This document shows, one piece after another, positions 1 through 6,716 of a stretch of DNA of 26,271 nucleotides. The position numbers were made by a program, and so were the translations under genes. The stretch lies in the IMG/VR virus record IMGVR_UViG_3300048033_000677, positions 1 to 26,271 of that record, one strand, 5' to 3'. The DNA comes from a virus. The stretch's first letter is position 1; every line of letters begins with the position of its first letter. The notes below the pieces were generated by a model that was given only the letters and a program-made list of their open reading frames with translations, was not told where the DNA came from and did not search any database.

Positions 1-763
1 TTGCAGAAGCAAGAGTAGCTTCACCATCTACATCCAATGTAGTATTAAAGTCTACAGCACCGTCAACCTCTAAAGCACCAGCAGTAATAACATTACCGCT
101 ACCAGCAGTGACACGGAATTTATCAGTACCTGATGTACCAACTTTAAATGTTGTACCATCGAAAGTAAAGTTAGCATCATCTTCAAGTTCACCTGAAGTA
201 CCAGCAATAACGATTCGGTTATTTGTCAGATCTTCGATATTTACTGAAGCAAGAGTTGACTGACCATCAACATCTAGTGTTCCAGTAATTTGTGCGTTAC
301 CTGTTAGAGTAGTTGTACCAACAACATCGAATGTTCCATTTACCGTTGCATTACCTGTTACTACAAGTTCACCTGTACCGCCTGGTGCAATTGTTAAATT
401 GCCGTTAGCATTAGATGTTTGGTTAATAGATAATGTATTGCCATTCATTACAAGGTTATCAACGTTCCATACGTCAACCTTGCTATTTGAATCTACGATA
501 ACTGCAGATGATGCTGTCAATGTACCATGTACGTGATCCAACATAGTAGTGAAATATTCACCACCAATTACCTGATAGTTTGGTGCAAAGCCTGTAGAGC
601 TATCGTCGCCGATACCAATATAAAGACGTCCACCATTATTTGACTGACTTGAAGTTGTAAACGACGAATATGCTAATTCGCCTGTTGCGATTACCGGATT
701 ATTGCTTCCGTCTAACGGCAACTTGTTCTGGTCAGTATTTTTAATTTTAATGACTGTTGCCAT
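1..763 (-). CDS. repeat-containing tail fibre / virion structural protein, C-terminus beyond left edge
   Basis: The frame is open from ATG at 763 to the left edge (254 codons seen). The N-terminus (MATVIKIKNTDQNKLPLDG) resembles the opening of the 671-aa fibre protein (MAIVKIQNTNTF), as is common for marine T4-like fibre proteins that share an attachment end. From about residue 140 the protein is low-complexity Thr/Gly/Asp/Val sequence with recurring units, such as TLDVDGQSTLAS near residue 180 and TLDVDGEATLAS at the edge, separated by a module containing LTNNRIVIAGTSGELEDD. That module is familiar from marine phage fibre-like proteins (from memory). It is probably a trimeric beta-rich fibre or tail-surface protein. 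Its start overlaps the stop of the upstream 70-aa gene as TAATG, so translation is likely coupled. Receptor specificity cannot be read because the C-terminus is missing. Confidence 0.85.
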   Translation of the reverse strand, partial: MATVIKIKNTDQNKLPLDGSNNPVIATGELAYSSFTTSSQSNNGGRLYIGIGDDSSTGFAPNYQVIGGEYFTTMLDHVHGTLTASSAVIVDSNSKVDVWNVDNLVMNGNTLSINQTSNANGNLTIAPGGTGELVVTGNATVNGTFDVVGTTTLTGNAQITGTLDVDGQSTLASVNIEDLTNNRIVIAGTSGELEDDANFTFDGTTFKVGTSGTDKFRVTAGSGNVITAGALEVDGAVDFNTTLDVDGEATLASA

Positions 764-975
764 TAGTATGTTCCTCCAATGATTTTAGTGTTGGGATTTC
801 TCATATCCCGTCTGATCTCAAATTTTTCTGATGTTTCATTATATACTATAACTGCGCCATCATTCAAATCTAGTGGGTCGATGTCAGCTAATTCTATTAA
901 CCGGCCGGATGAAAGGTTAAGAGTCTTAACCCTCATACTTGTAGCTGGTTTAATTGCGCCTTTAAGTACAGTCAT
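763..975 (-). CDS. small virion-associated protein, 70 aa, function unknown
   Basis: The 70-aa ORF starts at ATG 975 and is preceded by AGGTG about six bases upstream. It ends in a TAATG overlap with the fibre gene downstream. The sequence is soluble, with no signal peptide or membrane segment, and contains a short beta-rich stretch (DGAVIVYNETSEKFEIRR) of the kind seen where small proteins cap or join fibre proteins. I do not recognise a named family with certainty. Its position between a 110-aa structural-type gene and a fibre gene, all in tight late-gene spacing, argues for a tail or fibre accessory protein. A 7-of-8 match to the late promoter octamer lies just upstream at 986-993. Confidence 0.7.
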   Translation of the reverse strand: MTVLKGAIKPATSMRVKTLNLSSGRLIELADIDPLDLNDGAVIVYNETSEKFEIRRDMRNPNTKIIGGTY

Positions 976-988
976 TCATTACACCTAT

Positions 989-1321
989 TTATCTAGTAAT
1001 TCCAGGGCCAACATAAAATTGTCCCTCGATTACCCGTGTTATAGCTCCGTTAGCATCTGTAACTTCAACGTCGTACAGATATCTTCCAGACATTGTTTCA
1101 GTAATTGATGAACTCATAGCAAGCGTTATTGTTCCTGTTGCCGGCTGTGTAACAGTAGCAACAAAAGGATAAGATGTCGATGATAGATAAGTTCTTCGGG
1201 CTTGTGCTGCTGCACTATACCCTGTTAGGTCTGCGGCGTCAACCCCGTTGGCTCCGGTTACAGAAATAGTTGCTGTAAATGTTGTACCTTGGTCCGCATT
1301 AATGTTTGCATATACTGCCAT
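989..1321 (-). CDS. small beta-sandwich-like phage structural protein, 110 aa
   Basis: The frame can be opened at TTG 1324, but ATG at 1321 is preferred. It encodes MAVYANINADQGTTF and has GAGAAG a few bases upstream. The protein is rich in Thr, Ala, Val and Gly in alternating hydrophobic strands (TFTATISVTG, GTITLAMSSSI, RYLYDVEVTD), which suggests one beta-sandwich domain of the Ig-like or upper-baseplate type common in phage tails. No enzyme motif is visible. It is the first gene of the left-hand minus-strand structural block, directly downstream of two exact late-promoter octamers at 1355-1362 and 1406-1413. Only 13 bases separate it from the next gene. The structural role is inferred from context; I cannot name a family. 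Confidence 0.75.
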   Translation of the reverse strand: MAVYANINADQGTTFTATISVTGANGVDAADLTGYSAAAQARRTYLSSTSYPFVATVTQPATGTITLAMSSSITETMSGRYLYDVEVTDANGAITRVIEGQFYVGPGITR

Positions 1322-1354
1322 CAACTTCTCGCATTTAGTTAAGATTTCTACAAC

Positions 1355-1362
1355 TATTTATA
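1355..1362 (-). promoter_or_regulatory. T4-type late promoter octamer (TATAAATA)
   Basis: An exact TATAAATA reads on the minus strand about 34 bases upstream of the first gene of the left structural block (ATG 1321). This is the T4 late promoter -10 element recognised by the phage late sigma factor. Position, orientation and adjacent structural genes all agree. Confidence 0.65.
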
Positions 1363-1405
1363 CAATTTAAAATCTAGATGATAGATAAATAATTGCATAT
1401 AATGT

Positions 1406-1413
1406 TATTTATA
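1406..1413 (-). promoter_or_regulatory. second T4-type late promoter octamer (TATAAATA)
   Basis: A second exact TATAAATA on the minus strand lies 51 bases upstream of the first one, in the same divergent region. It may be a tandem late promoter for the left structural block. An AT-rich octamer can occur by chance, so this one is less certain than the nearer copy. Confidence 0.45.
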
Positions 1414-1415
1414 GG

Positions 1416-1444
1416 TGTACAAAGCCATAGAAATATGTTATAAT
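1416..1444 (+). promoter_or_regulatory. sigma70-like promoter for the plus-strand operon
   Basis: TATAAT at 1439-1444 is a perfect -10. A TGTACA hexamer (4 of 6 to TTGACA) at 1416-1421 is separated from it by exactly 17 bases. It points at the kinase gene starting at 1478. This would make the plus-strand operon readable by unmodified host RNA polymerase, unlike the flanking late genes. No operator or transcription start evidence can be seen. Confidence 0.55.
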
Positions 1445-1464
1445 AAGAGAGTGCACCGGTGAGG

Positions 1465-1471
1465 AAGGAGG
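1465..1471 (+). promoter_or_regulatory. strong Shine-Dalgarno that fixes a TTG start
   Basis: AAGGAGG ends six bases before TTG 1478. The next in-frame ATG, at 1493, would remove the beta strand that precedes the P-loop of the kinase. The TTG is therefore the likely start. Confidence 0.7.
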
Positions 1472-1477
1472 TATACC

Positions 1478-1924
1478 TTGAAGGTTTTAATTATGGGTCT
1501 TTCAGGTTCTGGTAAAACAACTTTAGCTAAAGAGCTAGCATACCATTTTGAGCTGCCTCATTATAACGCTGATACAATGCGAGAGGCATACGATGATTGG
1601 GATTTTTCTATTGAAGGTCGATTACGACAAGCAAATAGAATGGCCTCACAAGAATACGGAATATTAGATTTTATTTGTCCATTAGAGAAAACTAGAAATA
1701 TTGTTACACCAGACTCGATTATTTATATGGACACTATACAAAAATCCCTGCACGAAGATACAAACAAAATATTTGAAAAGCCTAATACAGGTTTAAGGAT
1801 TACACAATGGATACCACAAAGCCAACTACACAGCTCCTTGGAAGGTTTCAGCCCTGGCATCAAGGGCATACAGAATTATTTAGACGGGCCTTTGCAAAGA
1901 CTGGTCAAGTCGCTATCTTACTAA
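1478..1924 (+). CDS. adenylylsulfate-kinase-like P-loop kinase
   Basis: The 148-aa product opens with a Walker A loop (GLSGSGKTT, residues 7-15) directly after a beta strand. NAD..R at 30-35 and DWDFS...GR.RQA.RM around 40-55 match the pattern of phage proteins annotated as APS kinase (CysC-like), as does the DTI....EDTNK.F run at 86-99. CysC phosphorylates adenylylsulfate to PAPS, but relatives of this fold can use other substrates. The recognisable domain ends near residue 109. The last 38 or so residues are read out of frame over the start of the next gene, a 118-base overlap, and look unlike kinase sequence. The start is TTG behind a strong ribosome site. It is the first gene of the plus operon, under a sigma70-like promoter. 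An ancestral kinase-nucleotidyltransferase fusion split by an indel is possible. Confidence 0.75.
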   Translation: MKVLIMGLSGSGKTTLAKELAYHFELPHYNADTMREAYDDWDFSIEGRLRQANRMASQEYGILDFICPLEKTRNIVTPDSIIYMDTIQKSLHEDTNKIFEKPNTGLRITQWIPQSQLHSSLEGFSPGIKGIQNYLDGPLQRLVKSLSY

Positions 1925-2163
1925 GGGAACAAGATGGTACTAAAAAGAATCCTTTTGACTTTGAAGAAAGAACATACCAGATATCATATGCTCTAGATTT
2001 TGCTGGTTACCAGAGAGGGAAAGATTATGAAATTTATCTAGTTCCTAATATTACGCATATTACATATGGCCGCGATGTAGGTTATAGTATTAAACAAGAA
2101 CATTTAGGTGAAGACTTAGAATCAATTAGTGCATCTAAAATCAGAGAAAAAATACTAACATGA
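1807..2163 (+). CDS. HxGH-type nucleotidyltransferase (cytidylyl/adenylyltransferase-like)
   Basis: The 118-aa protein has the T-loop GRFQPWHQGH (residues 12-21, with HxGH at 18-21) and a C-terminal ISASKIR (107-113). These are the two nucleotide-binding signatures of the nucleotidylyltransferase superfamily, whose members transfer AMP or CMP from ATP or CTP to a phosphate- or sulfate-bearing acceptor. The middle section (NPFDFEER, NITHITYGRDVGY) resembles nucleotidyltransferase domains often found beside or fused to APS-kinase-like domains in marine T4-like phages (from memory). ATG 1807 has AAGGA seven bases upstream, so independent translation is plausible even though the gene begins inside the kinase frame. 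It overlaps the next gene as ATGA. The substrate is unknown. With a sulfotransferase next door, an APS-forming role is one option, but the protein lacks the usual ATP sulfurylase architecture. Confidence 0.75.
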   Translation: MDTTKPTTQLLGRFQPWHQGHTELFRRAFAKTGQVAILLREQDGTKKNPFDFEERTYQISYALDFAGYQRGKDYEIYLVPNITHITYGRDVGYSIKQEHLGEDLESISASKIREKILT

Positions 2164-2765
2164 AAATACTTATTACCTTTCCTCGGTTTGGTTCTACATG
2201 GATTCAAAAGTACATTAACAAAGAAAATAAAGATAAACACAATGCTTTAGATTTGTATGACTATTTTGGAAAAAAGAATCCTGGATCTGTAGAAGACAAA
2301 ATGTATTTTCTTCAGACTGAGCGAGATAGGGGACAAGAATACTCTGTAAAATATTTTACATATCATGCACCTGTTAAAACAAAATGGTTTACAACATTCT
2401 ATAAAGATGATACAATAATAAAGTTAACTCGTAGAGATGTGTATGGTGCCTATCTTAGCTATCTTACGCAGTATGTAACAGGCTGGAAATACCATAATGC
2501 TAAAATAAAAGACGATTTAAATACGTATGATAATGTGTGCAATGACCTATACATAACCCAGGAATCAATTGATGAATGGTTTTATAGATACGAAACCTTT
2601 TTGACGTTTAATAACTATGATCAAGAAATAATATATGAAGATTTTATACCTAATGATTCTTCGGTAAATAGCACTATTAAATATAATATTGATTATGAAT
2701 CCCGGATTAACAATATCACTTATGTGAAAGATGAATACAAAAGATGTATGAAATTATTAAATTAG
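2160..2765 (+). CDS. sulfotransferase-family protein
   Basis: The 201-aa protein begins MKILITFPRFGSTW. PRFGSTW at residues 8-14 fits the 5'-phosphosulfate-binding loop of PAPS-dependent sulfotransferases. IIKLTRRDVYGAYLSYL (86-102) fits the 3'-phosphate site, with Arg92 and Ser100 at the canonical spacing of eight. Such enzymes move sulfate from PAPS to a hydroxyl or amine on a sugar, tyrosine or small molecule. The protein is shorter than most (250-300 aa), as in compact phage and bacterial forms. No membrane segment is seen. Its start overlaps the nucleotidyltransferase stop as ATGA and its end overlaps the radical SAM gene by 22 bases, so it is an integral part of the operon. The acceptor is unknown. 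The neighbouring APS-kinase-like gene makes local PAPS supply plausible. Confidence 0.72.
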   Translation: MKILITFPRFGSTWIQKYINKENKDKHNALDLYDYFGKKNPGSVEDKMYFLQTERDRGQEYSVKYFTYHAPVKTKWFTTFYKDDTIIKLTRRDVYGAYLSYLTQYVTGWKYHNAKIKDDLNTYDNVCNDLYITQESIDEWFYRYETFLTFNNYDQEIIYEDFIPNDSSVNSTIKYNIDYESRINNITYVKDEYKRCMKLLN

Positions 2766-3784
2766 ATACCGAGATTACAAATAGGTGTAATGCTGCTTGT
2801 CCTCAATGCCCACGTACCGGTACTAATACCGGAGGACTGTCTGATATTATGAATAGATCTGGTATCTACGACGTTCCTGTAGAATCATTCGACAAGATAT
2901 TATGCTCGGCTGCTGGATTAAACATTAATAAAGTCACCTATTGTGGTAATTATGGCGATCCCATCATGCATCCTAAAGCAATGGAGATCTTTGAAAAGGT
3001 CGCAGGATACGGTGTAAAATATCAAAACATTGATACAAATGGAGGAGTTAGATCAGTTGAATGGTGGAGCCAATTAGGCAAAATTCCTGGTATGCATGTT
3101 ACCTTCGCTCTTGATGGTCTTGAAGATACCAACCACTTGTATCGCGTAAAAACTAAATGGTCTCGCATTATGGAAAATGTACAGGCATTTATAGAAGCCG
3201 GCGGGACAGCACATTGGATCATGATTGTCTTTAAGCATAACGAACATCAAGTGGAAGAAGCTGAGCAACTATCAAAAGAAATGGGATTTGAATCATTTAG
3301 TTATAAATTAACTACACGCAATTTTAATCCAAAGGTCCCAGGTAACCTAAAAGTTAACGACTATAAAAGAAAGAAAAGTGATAAAGTAATTCAAGCAGAT
3401 ATAGGTCTACCTAAGAATCCTAAGTTTCAACCGTCGCTTTTAAAAGATGGTCTTATAGAAAAACCAGTTAGCTGTATGGCAGAAAACACAAAGCAGGTAT
3501 ATCTAACGTCTGATAACAGAATCCTACCTTGCTGTCATGTTCAACCAACAATGTGGGAACGTAAATTTAAACCAGAAGAACATCGAAAAGAACCCGAGTT
3601 TGCTGACTTTATAGAAAACCAAAAGGTAATAACAGATTTAACCGATAATACATTTGATGCTATTATAGAAAGCTATACGACAGTTTACCCTGAGTTAAAG
3701 AATCAGTGGGATAAAAGAAATTTGAGTGTATGCAATAGAAAATGCGGGAGCAATTTTAAAAATGTTAAAGTACAATCTTCCTAA
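2744..3784 (+). CDS. radical SAM enzyme with SPASM-like C-terminal cysteines
   Basis: In the 346-aa protein C15-x3-C19-x2-C22 binds the radical SAM [4Fe-4S] cluster. GNYGDPIMHP (68-77) stands where the GGEP motif normally lies, and LDTEITNRCNAACPQCPRT is typical of SPASM-type radical SAM proteins. C-terminal cysteines at 244, 263, 264, 330 and 334 could bind auxiliary clusters. Members modify peptides or carry out sugar dehydrogenation and epimerisation; the substrate here is unknown. ATG 2744 is used, inside the end of the sulfotransferase gene. The protein is complete, with no missing cluster residue. It is clearly different from the other two radical SAM proteins of this window (4210-5409 and 10756-12162). 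Confidence 0.85.
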   Translation: MYEIIKLDTEITNRCNAACPQCPRTGTNTGGLSDIMNRSGIYDVPVESFDKILCSAAGLNINKVTYCGNYGDPIMHPKAMEIFEKVAGYGVKYQNIDTNGGVRSVEWWSQLGKIPGMHVTFALDGLEDTNHLYRVKTKWSRIMENVQAFIEAGGTAHWIMIVFKHNEHQVEEAEQLSKEMGFESFSYKLTTRNFNPKVPGNLKVNDYKRKKSDKVIQADIGLPKNPKFQPSLLKDGLIEKPVSCMAENTKQVYLTSDNRILPCCHVQPTMWERKFKPEEHRKEPEFADFIENQKVITDLTDNTFDAIIESYTTVYPELKNQWDKRNLSVCNRKCGSNFKNVKVQSS

Positions 3785-4217
3785 AATCATAGAAGAGCTT
3801 TCTCTTTTACCCGAGTATAATAACCAAATATACCTTCAGGGCAATACGCCATTCATGGATCCTATTGAACCAACAATAGGTCAAAACTATTTACATGTAG
3901 ATAATAACGAATTACAGTATGATCAGCCTTTATTTGACATGCCATACATTAATGAGATCATGGAAGAGCATCAATTAGTTCGGACCCGTGTAATGAAAAT
4001 GAAACCAAAAACTTGTTATTATTGGCATAACGATTCAACAAAGCGATTACATATTCCTATTGTAACACACGAACACTGCTTTCTTCTTGTTGATAATGAA
4101 CGCTTACATTTACCAGCAACTGGAGAAGCATATATCGTTGATACAACAAAAATGCATACAGCACTAAATGCAAGTAAGATAGATCGTATCCATATAGTAG
4201 GTGCTTTCAGTGTATGA
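3762..4217 (+). CDS. aspartyl/asparaginyl beta-hydroxylase-like 2OG-Fe(II) dioxygenase
   Basis: The frame opens at GTG 3726, but ATG 3762 is a better start (151 aa, GGGAG upstream, smaller overlap with the preceding gene). The core matches the AspH family. HND at 89-91 is the HxD iron pair, RLHIPI at 95-100 is the usual following strand, H132 is the distal iron ligand, and R142 is placed to hold 2-oxoglutarate. The family hydroxylates Asp/Asn side chains and, in bacteria, lipids, free amino acids or peptides. At 151 aa it is a minimal single domain. It lies between two radical SAM genes and its stop overlaps the start of the second, so all three probably act on one product. The substrate is unknown. 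Confidence 0.75.
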   Translation: MLKYNLPKIIEELSLLPEYNNQIYLQGNTPFMDPIEPTIGQNYLHVDNNELQYDQPLFDMPYINEIMEEHQLVRTRVMKMKPKTCYYWHNDSTKRLHIPIVTHEHCFLLVDNERLHLPATGEAYIVDTTKMHTALNASKIDRIHIVGAFSV

Positions 4218-5409
4218 CATACTCATTGTCTCTCTACCAGAAATGGATAAAGATAAACCTGCACCTGCATTAGGTTTCTTAAAATCATATATTGAACAGA
4301 ATGGCTTCAGTGTAAAAACTGTTGATGGGAATCAAATAGAAGATATAGATCTTATACATCTTACTATATCACAGTTTCCAGCAAAGTACATAGGTATTTC
4401 AGTTTTTTCTTATGAGCAAAAAGATATTGCTTTAGAGATAGGATATGAATATAACAATGTACTTTATGGTGGAAGTGGCGTACAATGTAATTGGCCTCAT
4501 GGTGATTATATTGTAGGCGAAGGTGAGTATGCACTACTAGAATACTTAAAGGGTAACAAAGATTATCCAGGTATTAATGGAAAGCCGCCACAACAAATAG
4601 ATAATTTAAACGATCTACCTCCACCTGATTATACAGAAATTCATGACGAACACAACTATGAATCAGCGGTCATATCCGGCTCACGTGGGTGTGTACGTAA
4701 TTGTACATTTTGTGACGTGGCGTCTATATGGCCCAAATATAGGTGGTGGGATGGTAAGACTTTAGCAGAGAATATGCATAAGCTTGCTGATCAAGGATTT
4801 AAACGTATATCTTTTTCTGATTCTCTTGTTAATGGTTCTATGAAACACTTTAGAACGCTGTGTGCTGAACTATCTAAAATAGATCGTAAGCTTAAATGGA
4901 ACGGTCAATTTATTATCCGTGCAAAGAATACATTTAAAGAATCTGACTTTGATAATCTTGCAAACTCTGGTTGTACAGGCCTGACTCTTGGTATAGAATC
5001 AGGTAATGAATCTGTACGTCATCATATGAGAAAGAAATTTACTAATGACGATCTTGATTGGTTCGTGACTAATCTTGGCAAAAGAAAAATTAAAATGAAG
5101 TTCTTATTAATTGTTGGTTATCCTACCGAAACTGAAGAAGACTTTCAAGAGACGCTTGACATGCTGCACAAATATAAAGAGTATTCAAGTACAACGGAAA
5201 TATCTCCGCACATGATGTTAATAGATAAAGGTACACCACTTGACTATGACCATAGAGAGTTATACGACGATTTTGGTTTTGAATGGTCTAACGAAAACTC
5301 TGACTATAAAGAAAGATATCGTAGATTCTTAAAGATATTTGAAGTAGGTCAAAGTTTAGGATATGGATTTAAGAAGCACGCGTTGGATAAGATTGAGAAA
5401 TTTGGATGA
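4210..5409 (+). CDS. radical SAM enzyme of the cobalamin-binding-type architecture
   Basis: The protein is about 399 aa. GTG 4210 is preferred because AGGTG lies six bases upstream; GTG 4201 is the alternative. The first 150 residues resemble the N-terminal Rossmann-like part of B12-binding radical SAM proteins (APALGFLKSYIEQNGF, VGEGEYALLEYL), but the DxHxxG cobalamin ligand motif is not evident, so B12 may not bind. C161-x3-C165-x2-C168 (in GCVRNCTFCD) is the cluster motif, followed by the family-typical FSDSLVNG and LTLGIESGNESVRHHM. Relatives methylate unactivated carbons or rearrange rings, and many are uncharacterised. It overlaps the stop of the hydroxylase gene and hands over to the carbamoyltransferase by ATGA. 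The choice between the two GTG starts is uncertain. Confidence 0.8.
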   Translation: MYDILIVSLPEMDKDKPAPALGFLKSYIEQNGFSVKTVDGNQIEDIDLIHLTISQFPAKYIGISVFSYEQKDIALEIGYEYNNVLYGGSGVQCNWPHGDYIVGEGEYALLEYLKGNKDYPGINGKPPQQIDNLNDLPPPDYTEIHDEHNYESAVISGSRGCVRNCTFCDVASIWPKYRWWDGKTLAENMHKLADQGFKRISFSDSLVNGSMKHFRTLCAELSKIDRKLKWNGQFIIRAKNTFKESDFDNLANSGCTGLTLGIESGNESVRHHMRKKFTNDDLDWFVTNLGKRKIKMKFLLIVGYPTETEEDFQETLDMLHKYKEYSSTTEISPHMMLIDKGTPLDYDHRELYDDFGFEWSNENSDYKERYRRFLKIFEVGQSLGYGFKKHALDKIEKFG

Positions 5410-6716
5410 TTATTGGATATTCTAACGGCTTCCACGATGCTGGAATGGCTGTTATTGATAATGGAAATATATTATATGCAGGTCATGCTGAAAGATACAG
5501 TAGAATAAAGAACGATAAAAATCATTCTATACTTATGCCACAGTATGACGGCAAAACTGTATTTTATGAAAAGCCACTTTTAAAAAATACTAGGCGAAAG
5601 TTTGCAGGACAAAGATGGAAGTCTCGTCCTAAATATGACAAATATGTATCTCACCATTGGTCACATGCCGCAGCATCTTATTACACAAAACCATTTACAA
5701 ATGAGCCGGTTTGTGTTATAGTAGATGCAATAGGTGAATGGGATACTATTTCTATATGGTATAAAAAGAAGAAGGTATGGTCTCGTAAATACCCGTATTC
5801 TCTTGGTTTATTTTATTCAGCCGTGACAAAGGCATGTGGATTAAAGCCTATGGAAGATGAATATATTACTATGGGTATGGCAGCATATGGAGAACCAGTG
5901 CACGCTCTAGATTATTTACTAGAAACAAATCTACATAAAGGTGTTCAACTTAATGGAAGGCCTGAAGATTTAGCTGCTTCTGCACAAGATACTCTTGAAA
6001 GAAAACTTATTGAGGTTATGCAAATCGCTCGTAAGTATTCATCATACTTGTGCTATGGCGGAGGAGTAGCACTTAACTGTGTAGCTAATAGTAAAATTCA
6101 AAATCTATTTGACGAAGTATGGATTATGCCGAATCCAGGAGATTGTGGTTCAGCATTGGGGGCTGCTGCAGCTGTATATGGTAAGCCTCTTAATTGGATT
6201 GATCCCTACCTTGGATACGATATTAAACGTGATATTAATCCGATATCTGTTGCAAGATTTCTTTCACAAAGTTCAGTATGTGGCATTGCTAATGGTAAGG
6301 CTGAGTATGGGCCAAGAGCATTGGGCAATAGATCTTTACTTGCAGATCCTCGTAAAAACATTAAAGATACTGTTAATAAAATAAAGAAGCGTCAGTTGTT
6401 TAGACCCTTTGCACCAGCGATTCTTGAAGAATTTGCTGAATCATATTTTGATGGACCAATGAATGAGTATATGCAATATACTTCACAAGCAAAACACGAT
6501 TATAAGTCTGTCACCCACGTAGACGGGTCCGCCCGTGTACAGGTAGTTAAAAAGAATTGTAGATCTATACTAAGACCTATATTAGAAGAATTCTATAATC
6601 AAACTAAATGTCCTATGTTACTAAACACAAGTCTAAACATTAAAGGTCAGCCTATGGTGAATACAATAGAGCACGCAAAAGAGTTCCAGAACAAATACAA
6701 AGTTAAAGTGTTTTAA
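5406..6716 (+). CDS. carbamoyltransferase, NodU/CmcH/TobZ family
   Basis: The 436-aa protein opens with GYSNGFHDAGMAVIDNG and HAERYSRIKND, the family's N-terminal Kae1/YrdC-like signature. It then shows VSHHWSHAAASYY (81-93), EDEYITMGMAAYG (150-162), GGGVALNCVAN (218-228), and the C-terminal domain signature KAEYGPRALGNRSLLADPR (298-316) with FRPFAPAIL (332-340). These enzymes transfer carbamoyl from carbamoyl phosphate, through carbamoyl-adenylate, to a hydroxyl on a sugar or antibiotic. At 436 aa it is shorter than the roughly 550-600 aa bacterial enzymes, yet both domains end naturally (LNTSLNIKGQP near the C-terminus). It is the last gene of the plus operon, starts by ATGA overlap, and its TAA interlocks with the stop of the convergent gene. 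Carbamoyltransferases have been reported in cyanophages; the acceptor here is unknown. Confidence 0.88.
   Translation: MIIGYSNGFHDAGMAVIDNGNILYAGHAERYSRIKNDKNHSILMPQYDGKTVFYEKPLLKNTRRKFAGQRWKSRPKYDKYVSHHWSHAAASYYTKPFTNEPVCVIVDAIGEWDTISIWYKKKKVWSRKYPYSLGLFYSAVTKACGLKPMEDEYITMGMAAYGEPVHALDYLLETNLHKGVQLNGRPEDLAASAQDTLERKLIEVMQIARKYSSYLCYGGGVALNCVANSKIQNLFDEVWIMPNPGDCGSALGAAAAVYGKPLNWIDPYLGYDIKRDINPISVARFLSQSSVCGIANGKAEYGPRALGNRSLLADPRKNIKDTVNKIKKRQLFRPFAPAILEEFAESYFDGPMNEYMQYTSQAKHDYKSVTHVDGSARVQVVKKNCRSILRPILEEFYNQTKCPMLLNTSLNIKGQPMVNTIEHAKEFQNKYKVKVF

Noticed and set aside
779-1108. Open frame on the plus strand opposite the 70-aa and 110-aa structural genes
   Set aside because: It spans two well-supported minus-strand genes with good ribosome sites and has no plausible domain; it is a shadow frame.
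1383-1390. GATAAATA on the plus strand as a late promoter for the kinase operon
   Set aside because: Only 7 of 8 bases match and a better sigma70-like promoter lies closer to the gene.
1325-1477. tRNA or other RNA gene in the divergent region
   Set aside because: No cloverleaf arms or stable long hairpin can be seen; the stretch is accounted for by promoters and leader sequence.
1786-1807. Programmed -1 ribosomal frameshift joining kinase and nucleotidyltransferase
   Set aside because: No slippery heptamer is present in the only stretch where the -1 frame is open, and the downstream gene has its own ribosome site and ATG.
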